From JADFOB01 sp964651325 (lineage in GTDB: Bacteria > Planctomycetota > Phycisphaerae > UBA1845): a stretch of DNA of 9,903 nt. Below, piece by piece: positions 1 through 6,600 of the stretch. The first letter of the stretch is position 1, and every line of letters starts with the position of its first letter. The translations under genes were made by a program, and so were the position numbers. Location of the stretch: the NCBI GenBank assembly GCA_964651325.1, contig CAZYXP010000145.1, positions 1 to 9,903 of the forward strand, given 5' to 3'. The notes beneath the pieces are model-generated. The model was not told the DNA's origin and did not search any database. It saw only the letters and a program-made list of their open reading frames with translations.

Positions 1-1221
1 CTACCCGGGCCGGCGCCTCAGCGGCATGGTCATGCATCTTGGTCCGCCGAGCCCGCGGACCAGTTCGGAATCGTCAATCCCGATGCAGGTGACGCCGTGT
101 TCTTCCAGCGCGGCCGTGGTGCGTTCGTTGCGTTCGTAGGTGACCACGACGCGCGGTGCCACCGCCAGGGCATTGGTTCCATCGGTGCGCTGCTCACGCG
201 ACGCAAAGCGCTTTTGGCCTCCGGCCGTGTCGATGACCGTAACATCGCTCTCGAACTCGTCCCGGAGCACCTCCAGCAGCGAGCGCGTCTCCGCAATCCG
301 TTGTACCCGGGTCGGATCGTCCGGATCGGGCTCGCAGCGGAAGATGCGCTTGGCCTGCTCCATCACGTCTGAAAACCAGAGCACGATGCCCCGATCGATC
401 ACCGTAAACACCGTATCCAAGTGCATGAACGCCCGCTGCGTGGGAATGCCGATCTCATAGACGCGTTTCATTTCGCTGAATTGGAAGCATTTTCCCGAAA
501 GCAATTCGATGGTCTCGCTGCGTGTCCGCTCGCTCGCGCCGATCAGGACGGACTCTGGCGAAAGCACGATCACGTCGCCGCCTTCAATGGTGTAGGGTCG
601 GTCCTCCGTCGGCTCGTCCGTGCCGCCATAGACGATCGGATTGTCGCGAAACTGCGGATGGTGTTCCAAGACGGCCCGCGTCAAAAGCGATTCACGAATC
701 CGCTGACGATAATGCATCTTGCTAGAAATCGCCGCATGGTGAATCACCACCGCGGGATCACGGCAAAAATAGGCGTTGGGGGCCGGCGGAAGCAGAAAAT
801 CATCGACGTCGCCCGGAGCCGCCACGCGTCTTCCCGTACGGTCCTTGTATTCAGACGCCGTGATCCCCTCGAACAAAATATCCAACAGCTCCTGATTCGA
901 CCAGTGGTGCGCGTTCAACAAATCCTCGACGATCGCGGGCACCGACGCCGTATCGCAGACCGTTTCCACCAGCGACGCCCGAACGCCGTCATCCTCGAGC
1001 ACGGCCGCCACGTGTTCTTTAAGGTAGAGCACGTCGATGCCGCGCTCGCGCATTTTCGCCACGAAGCCGTCATGCTCAGCTTGCATACGCTTTAAATACG
1101 GCACATCCTCAAACAGGAACGCGCCCATGTTGTCATGCGTCAGCCGGTCGATCTCGTCACCCGGTCGGTGGACCAATACCGCCTCAAGCGTATCGTACTC
1201 ATTGTCAATATGAATCCGCAC
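1..1221 (-). CDS. arcA: Arginine deiminase (ArcA), complete, 406 aa from a GTG start
   Basis: Predicted to hydrolyse L-arginine to L-citrulline and ammonia in the cytoplasm, the first step of the arginine deiminase pathway. The guanidino-modifying fold signatures appear in family order (numbering from the GTG start): FCRDP with D155, the EGGD motif with E213, MHLDTVF with H267 and D269, and near the C-terminus GGPRCM with the nucleophile C396. The N-terminal 'LEAVLVHRPGDE' and 'MRERGIDVLYL' also fit the family. The frame is open upstream to another GTG at 1269, but GTG 1221 is preferred: it has AGAGGA six bases upstream, the homologous segment begins there, and the length (406 aa) matches bacterial ArcA. 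The stop codon occupies bases 1-3. It lies 63 bases downstream of the RNase Z-like gene on the same strand, so they are probably cotranscribed. No arcB, arcC or arcD is visible; they could lie beyond the window edge. Confidence 0.93.
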   Translation of the reverse strand: MRIHIDNEYDTLEAVLVHRPGDEIDRLTHDNMGAFLFEDVPYLKRMQAEHDGFVAKMRERGIDVLYLKEHVAAVLEDDGVRASLVETVCDTASVPAIVEDLLNAHHWSNQELLDILFEGITASEYKDRTGRRVAAPGDVDDFLLPPAPNAYFCRDPAVVIHHAAISSKMHYRQRIRESLLTRAVLEHHPQFRDNPIVYGGTDEPTEDRPYTIEGGDVIVLSPESVLIGASERTRSETIELLSGKCFQFSEMKRVYEIGIPTQRAFMHLDTVFTVIDRGIVLWFSDVMEQAKRIFRCEPDPDDPTRVQRIAETRSLLEVLRDEFESDVTVIDTAGGQKRFASREQRTDGTNALAVAPRVVVTYERNERTTAALEEHGVTCIGIDDSELVRGLGGPRCMTMPLRRRPG

Positions 1222-1227
1222 GGATCG

Positions 1228-1233
1228 TCCTCT
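1228..1233 (-). promoter_or_regulatory. Ribosome binding site that decides the arcA start
   Basis: The minus strand reads AGAGGA, then six bases, then GTG at 1221-1219. The upstream in-frame GTG at 1269 has no comparable purine stretch, so this site supports the shorter 406-residue product. Confidence 0.7.
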
Positions 1234-1284
1234 TTGTCTGCAGGTTAGATCGCCGAATCTGCCAACCACACGGCAGCCACAAAG

Positions 1285-2175
1285 TTATACCGATTCCGGC
1301 TGTTTCTGTTCCGGTCGGGGCGTGTTAAAACGCTTACGCGGCGGCCGCTCCATCAGGATATTCAATCGTGGCATTTGCTTGGGGCCCACCACGCGTTCGA
1401 TAATCCGCTTGGCCGAGCGCAAATCCGTCCGGCGCGAAAAATGCGTCAGCATGACGTGCTCGCAAGACAACCGCTCCAGAATGCCGGGCAGATCATCCAC
1501 GTGTAAATGGCGTCCCGCTTTCGCTCGGTGGAGGTGCTCGCGCTCAAAGAATGTGCATTCCATCACCATAACGCGCGATTGCCGCACAAAATCCAAATCC
1601 AAAAATCGCCCGACAGCCGTATCGCCCGTATACGTCAGCAGCGGAATCTCCACCGTATGCTCAATTTCGATGCCCTCTTTCTTGAGCGCCACCAACTCCG
1701 GGCCCGATTTTCCCACGAATTCGTCCTTGAGCTTGTGCCGCGTCTCGATCAGCGTGAACCCCAGTGCCCCGGCCGCGTGGTTCACCTTGAACGCTCGAAT
1801 CAAAAGCCCACGCCGAATCGGCACATCTTCGAGGTGCTCGACCCCGTAGATTTGCCCGGGCGAGGGATGCCCTTCAATATCGCTCCACACGTCCATCAGC
1901 CGCTGAATCGGCAGTGCGAGGCTCCTATCGACGATAATCCGGCCCGGCGAGTTGCCCAGAAAGGTCCGCTGAGAAAGGTAATAAGCCACCCCGGCCGCGT
2001 GGTCCATGTGCCCGTGGCTGAGGCAGACATTCTCGATCGGGATGATCTCCCGCGGAGCGCGGCCTACGTCAAAGCAGATGTTCAATTCCGGGACCGCCAC
2101 GACTGTTTCTTCGCCGCCAAGCGAAAAACCGACGAATTCGATCCCGCCCACTCGTTTTTGAACCAATCTTCCCAT
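1285..2175 (-). CDS. RNase Z-like metallo-beta-lactamase-fold hydrolase (tRNA 3' processing), 296 aa
   Basis: Probably a cytoplasmic zinc-dependent endonuclease that removes the 3' trailer from tRNA precursors. Visible motifs are SHGHMDHAAG (H54, H56, D58, H59; motif II of the fold), a histidine at 133 in VNHAAGALGF, a KLKDEFVG-type segment at 148-155 resembling the tRNase Z substrate region, TYTGDT (D185), MECTFF (E206) and LTHFSRR (H245). These fit the short-form tRNase Z layout and length. The usual H-S-T motif before the last helix appears here as HLH (H223, H225). No exosite arm is obvious. The basic C-terminal tail from about residue 275 (many R, K, P, Q) looks disordered. The ATG at 2175 has only a weak GGCGG-like sequence upstream. 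It is the first gene of the likely operon with arcA and is divergent from nrdR. A related MBL hydrolase with another substrate cannot be excluded. Confidence 0.8.
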   Translation of the reverse strand: MGRLVQKRVGGIEFVGFSLGGEETVVAVPELNICFDVGRAPREIIPIENVCLSHGHMDHAAGVAYYLSQRTFLGNSPGRIIVDRSLALPIQRLMDVWSDIEGHPSPGQIYGVEHLEDVPIRRGLLIRAFKVNHAAGALGFTLIETRHKLKDEFVGKSGPELVALKKEGIEIEHTVEIPLLTYTGDTAVGRFLDLDFVRQSRVMVMECTFFEREHLHRAKAGRHLHVDDLPGILERLSCEHVMLTHFSRRTDLRSAKRIIERVVGPKQMPRLNILMERPPRKRFNTPRPEQKQPESV

Positions 2176-2293
2176 GCAACCGCCGCAATTCGTCGTAAAC
2201 CAGGTTTTCTAACAGGCAGCAGAGGAAGTCCGCCGCCCTGACGCCCGCGCGAACGTCCCAACCACGCTCGGCCAAACACCCATCCTACGGCAT

Positions 2294-2322
2294 TTGACAC
2301 ACCATATCTAGTGCATGTACGC
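2294..2322 (+). promoter_or_regulatory. Candidate sigma-70-type promoter of nrdR
   Basis: A perfect TTGACA at 2294-2299 is followed after 17 bases by TGTACG (2317-2322), a poor -10 element with three of six consensus matches. A start near 2330 would leave a leader of about 45 bases before the nrdR ATG. The NrdR-box-like palindrome lies between the two elements and overlaps the last base of the -35. The -35 is convincing; the -10 is not. The rest of the 200-base divergent gap (2176-2375) shows no clear promoter for the RNase Z-like gene. Confidence 0.5.
2299..2314 (+). promoter_or_regulatory. NrdR box (operator) in front of nrdR
   Basis: The sequence ACACCATATCTAGTGC matches the described NrdR box (acaCwAtATaTwGtgt) at 13 of 16 positions and is an imperfect palindrome. 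It sits inside the core promoter of nrdR, where repressor binding would block RNA polymerase, so it suggests autoregulation. NrdR boxes usually occur in pairs. A much weaker match (about 8 of 16) starts at 2276, but its 23-base offset is not the usual three helical turns, so only one box is supported. Confidence 0.65.
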
Positions 2323-2375
2323 TTTTGGAGGGCACGGATGCCGATGTAGCCCATTGGTTTCAGGGAGCCAGCCTA

Positions 2376-2867
2376 ATGCTCTGTCCGGCCTGTAAAGAAG
2401 ACAACAACAAGGTCATCGACTCCCGTCTGACCGAAAGCGGACAGGCCATCCGGCGCCGTCGCCGGTGTATTTCGTGCAATCGGCGTTTCACCACCAAGGA
2501 GCGAATGGAGGAGGAGCTTCGGCTCAGCATCGCCAAGACCAGTGGCCGGCGCGTGCCCTACAATCGGGAAAACGTCTTTAAGGGCGTGCAGCGAGCCTGC
2601 TGCAAGCTCGATATTGGGGATGCCGAGATCGAAGGGGTCGTCGATCGGGTCGAGGAGGAGCTCTTCGCCAACCACGATCGCGAATGCACCACTGAAGCCA
2701 TCGGGCGCTACGTGGGGATTCATCTGCGCCGCCTTTCGCAAGTCGCCTACGTCCGGTTCATGAGCGTCCACCGGAAATACCAGACCGTGGGCGAATTCAT
2801 AGACGAAATCAGCAACGTTCGCGCGGAAGCGGCTGAAGACAATCCCGAGCAGCAATCGCTTTTTTAG
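2376..2867 (+). CDS. nrdR: Transcriptional repressor NrdR, 163 aa
   Basis: Nucleotide-sensing repressor of ribonucleotide reductase genes. The N-terminal zinc ribbon has two CxxC pairs (C3, C6 and C31, C34) and the basic run RRRRR at 26-30, then 'CNRRFTTKER'. The ATP-cone domain spans roughly residues 48-138, including 'VPYNRENVFKGVQRACCKL' and the helix ending 'VRFMSVHRKY', which is characteristic of the family. The acidic C-terminal tail ends at QSLF. The frame is open upstream to a TTG at 2325, but ATG 2376 starts exactly at the family N-terminus (MLCPAC) and has GGGAG eight bases upstream. The length is slightly above the usual ~150-160 aa. No nrd reductase gene is in the window; the partner genes must lie elsewhere. 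The box upstream suggests autorepression. It converges on the giant gene downstream. Confidence 0.97.
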   Translation: MLCPACKEDNNKVIDSRLTESGQAIRRRRRCISCNRRFTTKERMEEELRLSIAKTSGRRVPYNRENVFKGVQRACCKLDIGDAEIEGVVDRVEEELFANHDRECTTEAIGRYVGIHLRRLSQVAYVRFMSVHRKYQTVGEFIDEISNVRAEAAEDNPEQQSLF

Positions 2868-3300
2868 CCTGCCACGGCTCCGGCCCGGCGGCCCCGGCCG
2901 CGCGGCAATCACTTGGCGACACTCCGAGGCTGGGTCCTCGCCCCGACGATGTAGCCACGCGACAGGTTTTCGCCCAAAACGGGCCACAACATGTCAGCCC
3001 AGGGCAGAGCGAAGCGGCGGTAGCCGCGTAGCGTCGCCGTGGGTCCGCCTGGCCTCGATTTCAATATGCCCTGAAAGGGCGAAACAACATTCGTCTCGAA
3101 CATGTGTCTTGTGCCGCCCCATAGGGCTTGTTGCTGCGGTCACGCTGACTCAGGGTGGCGCTGCGGCCTCACCCCGGAAGTGGTGACGGGCTATAGCCGC
3201 GGCCAGAGACCGTGGGTTTAGCAGGTCCAAAGCTGCGGAAGGTGTCACGCACTCGCCGGAACTCAAGATCGTAGTCCAAGGCGGAAACCGCGTTTGTTCT
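2868..3300. repeat. Gene-free stretch, possible dispersed intergenic repeat element
   Basis: No convincing gene in 433 bases. Four short inverted pairs of the form GCCC..GGGC occur within 160 bases: 2972-2984 (5-base loop), 2997-3005 (1-base loop), 3068-3080 (GCCCT/AGGGC with GAA loop) and 3116-3127 (4-base loop). There is also a perfect GGCTATAGCC palindrome at 3189-3198. A small minus-strand frame (2909-3103, 64 codons) would read 'VSPFQG' and 'ALPWADMLWPV'. Peptides of this flavour recur, as I recall, as spurious small hypothetical proteins in planctomycete genomes, which fits a multicopy non-coding element rather than a gene. This is inference only. No T-rich terminator follows nrdR. Confidence 0.35.
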
Positions 3301-3305
3301 CGCGC

Positions 3306-3339
3306 AAAAAAGAGGCGGGCTTGCCGAAGCAAGCCCGCC
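3306..3339 (-). terminator. Intrinsic terminator of the giant cysteine-rich gene
   Basis: A perfect 11-bp stem (3314-3324 with 3329-3339) closes a four-base loop. On the minus strand it reads GGCGGGCTTGC, TTCG, GCAAGCCCGCC, that is, the very stable C(UUCG)G tetraloop. It is followed on that strand by TC and six T. It starts about 40 bases after the stop codon at 3381. The plus strand has no T tract after the stem, so it acts for the minus-strand gene only. Confidence 0.9.
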
Positions 3340-3380
3340 CGGAAAAGAAACCTAAAAACGCCTTACCGGATCGTCACACC

Positions 3381-3620
3381 CTACTGGCACGCAAGCGGGC
3401 CGGCGTAGGGGTATCCGCCACCTTGGAATGCCAGGACGAGTGTGAAGACGTCCGCGATATTGATGGTCCCGTTGGGCACATCTCCTTCCACGTCAACCCA
3501 CACCAGATTTGGCGAGAGGGCCCCCTGGAACTTGAGCACCGCCGCAAACACGTCGTTCAAGTTGACCACGCCCTCGGGCGGCGTATACAACCCGGCCACC
3601 ACGTTTCCCACGCAGTCGCC
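3381..3620 (-). other. Dockerin-like C-terminal segment of the giant protein
   Basis: Residues 1931-2009 contain two related halves: 'GVVNLNDVFAAVLKFQG' and 'GTINIADVFTLVLAFQG'. Each resembles the loop-helix half of a type I dockerin (G.vN..D......FqG). The second half keeps acidic residues before the glycine (VDVEGD, in an enlarged loop). The first half has 'GLYTPPEG', with almost no aspartate, so its calcium loop looks degenerate. The preceding region (1822-1930), which ends in 'YSTPLVLPTVTTWGDCVGN', is a recurrent companion of this tail in planctomycete proteins, as I recall. Confidence 0.65.
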
Positions 3621-6600
3621 CCACGTGGTCACGGTGGGCAACACAAGCGGCGTCGAGTAGTTTCCGGGCACGGTCTGGTCGCATCCCAAGGTAAGCGCCT
3701 GCACCTCATACACCGCCTGTGGCGTGATGTGGCGATCCCCGACATGAATGACGGTCGGCGCGGTGCCCCAGTCCTGATAGTGCTTCGAACATCCCAGCCG
3801 GAAGATATTCGGCGGATCGGCCGCGGCATGCGGCTGGACCCACCAGGCTTGACCCACCAGCGCCGGGAACAACGCGTTGGAGGTCATGGTCACGCGCAGG
3901 CCGACCATGTTTCCAGCGTTGCCGGGACGCAGCGAGATGTACTTGTTCTTCGGCACGTAGCAGTCACCGTTGACGCACACCGCCAGGTTGGAGCAATCCG
4001 CATCCGAGGTACACGTCGTCGCTAGCTTCTTCTCCGGCAACGGCGGATTGGGTACCGGACACGCCACCGCGCATTCGCACGAGATGGCCTGGCCGGCCGG
4101 CATGTTGGCCGCTATGACCTGGGATAGCCCGGTTGAAATGCCGCCGACATGAATCAGGCAATCATCATCCGGGGCGGGGCAAACTCCTTGGCAACTGAGC
4201 TGCGTCTCGTTCGTGCCGGGAAGCGGCTGCACGTCGATGGGACCACAGTCGCCGCCGGGCGAGAAGCAGTTGCAACCCTCAGCCTGGACCTGACCCGCTG
4301 CGTCGATGAAGACGATAAAAGGCAGGCAAAGATCCTGTGGGCCGCCCGCGATGCACGCCCCAGGCTGTTGCTGCTCGCAGATCGGAATGACCGGCGGTAG
4401 CGGCAGCGGACAGAGATCCGGCTCGCACGCGTCGTCTACGCCGTTGCCGTTGTTGTCGCCCTCGCACGCCGAGCCCGCAGCCTGCGGAACACCGCCGGAA
4501 GCCAGGCAACATTCGACGTCGAGATCCTGACACAGCCCATTGAGGCAGCAAGCCACCGTGTCGCACACACTGCCGATGCCCTGGAAGACGCCACCCATCG
4601 TTTCGCAGCAGAACTCGTCTGCGATAATGCAGGTGTCGAATTGGAAAGGGCCATCGTCGATGTCCAGGCAGCATGCGCCTTCGCCCAGACAGGTCGAGCC
4701 CGGTCCGCCGGGCGTCCCGCCGAGATCGTCGCAGCAGAGGGCATCGACGAACGTGCATGTGCCATCCGGCAAGCAGCAGGCCTCATGGCCGAGGCAGGTT
4801 GACCCCGGTCCTTGCGGTGTGCCGCCCTGCGCCAGGCACTGGGAAACGGGTAGCTGCTGGCAGGTGACATCTGCGGTCGTCATGCAGCATGCCTCAATCG
4901 GCTCACAATCGCAGCAGACCACGAGGTTGCCCGTCACAGGATCAATCGTTTCATTCCGCACGCACTCGGTCTCGGGCGGGCAAACGCCGTCACAGAACGG
5001 ATCGGCGCCCGGGAGGAGCACCACGTGGCACTCTTCAACGGGCACGCAATCACAAACCGAGATGCCCCACGCGCCATTGGCCGCGTCGAACTCGGCGCAC
5101 TTCGTCTCACAGACATTGTCGACCATCACCGGCTTGCTCTGGCACAGGTCGATCGAAACCTGACTGAAGACGTCATAGCACGCCGGCTGATTCGGAATGA
5201 TCGCACAAGCCGGATTGCCCACCGGATCGCAGTAGGCCCCGTCGATGCACTCGCCGAAGCAATTGCCGCACAGCTTGATCGAGATTGGGTTGTTCGGCGA
5301 GTAGCACTGGCAGTTGCCGCCGATGCAGCATCCGGGCGCACCCGAATCGCAATAGCTGCCATCCGCCGTGCAGGAGCCGAAGCAATCGCCGCACAGGTTG
5401 ATCGAGACCACGGAGTTCGGCGCGTAGCATTGGCAAGCCGCCGGATCGATGCAGCAGGCCGGATCATCACAATACGAACCGTTGACGCATTCGCCGAAGC
5501 AAGCTTCGGGCGGGCACACCACCGGTGTGCAGCCGGACCCATCGTCCAGCGGTTCGCATACCTGCGGCACTTCGCAGGCGTCATCGACGCCGTTGCCGTT
5601 GCCGTCGCCAAGACAGACCGATCCCAAACCGCCTGGCAGGCCGCCCAGGCCGACGCAGCAAATCGGATCCATTTGCGCGCAGCTTCCGTTCGCGAAGCAG
5701 CACGCCTGTGTTCCGGTCGCCGTGCAAGTCGAGCCCACACCTTGAGGGCTTCCTCCAACGGCCAAGCAGCAAACCGGATCCAGCATGGTGCAAACGCCGT
5801 TGGGTTGGCAGCATGCCTCCGGACCGGTAGCCGAACAGGTTGATCCGACCCCTTGCGGACTCCCGCCTGCAGCCGTGCAGCATCGCGGATCCATCATCGA
5901 GCACGTATCATCGGGCAGGCAACATGCCTCCGGACCCGTGGCCGTACACGTTGAGCCCGGGCCTTGCGGCGATCCGCCGGAATCGAGGCAGCAGGCCTTG
6001 TCCATCACCGAGCAGGTGCCGTCGGCAAAGCAGCAGGCTTCGTCGCCGAGACACGCTGACCCGGCGCCAAGCCAAGTTTCGAGCGCCCCGGAGCAATTGG
6101 CCTGCGTCGTCTGAGTGCAGGTGCCAAACAGCAGATCGCAGCAAGCGCCAAACGGCGGACAGGCATCGTCTACGCCGTCGCCGTCAAGATCGCCCAAGCA
6201 GAACGATCCAGCGCCCTGGGGATTGCCGCCCGCTAACGTGCAGCAAACCGGGTCCATGTCGGCACAGGTGCCGTCATCAAAGCAGCACGCCTCCGTCGGC
6301 TGGCAGGTACCGGAAACTGCATTTCCGCCCATCAGGGCGCAGCACTCCGGATCGATATCGATGCATGAATCACCAAGGCAGCACCGTGCTGCCTGGAGGC
6401 ACGGGCCGGGATGCCATACACCGTTGCAGCAACCTTCGAACTGCTGCGAGCAGGCGCCGGTAGCCGGATCGCAGCACGCGCCAACCGGACCGCACGTCGT
6501 ACCCGCACCCTGCCAGATCGCCGGGGCGGGGCAATCGGCCTCGAAGCTGTCGAAGCAGGTTCCCGTCAGGATGTCGCAGCACGCACCCAGTTGCGGAGGC

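Noticed and set aside
421..1095. Plus-strand open frame opposite arcA
   Set aside because: It is fully antisense to a well supported arginine deiminase and has no family motifs; a high-GC shadow frame.
2276..2291. Second NrdR box upstream of the first
   Set aside because: Only about half the positions match and the 23-base offset does not fit the usual spacing of paired boxes.
2926..2941. Hairpin CGAGG/CCTCG as the nrdR terminator
   Set aside because: Only a 5-bp stem with no following T tract; not supported as an intrinsic terminator.
2373..2987. Minus-strand open frame opposite nrdR
   Set aside because: Antisense to nrdR, whose zinc ribbon and ATP cone are unmistakable; no domain seen in the shadow product.
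2909..3103. 64-codon minus-strand frame as a real small protein
   Set aside because: No ribosome binding site recognised, and its peptide resembles translated intergenic repeat. Treated as part of a possible dispersed element instead.
5709..6041. 111-bp tandem units as a CRISPR array or satellite DNA
   Set aside because: The units are in frame, encode a conserved six-cysteine module and have no repeat-spacer pattern; they are protein repeats.
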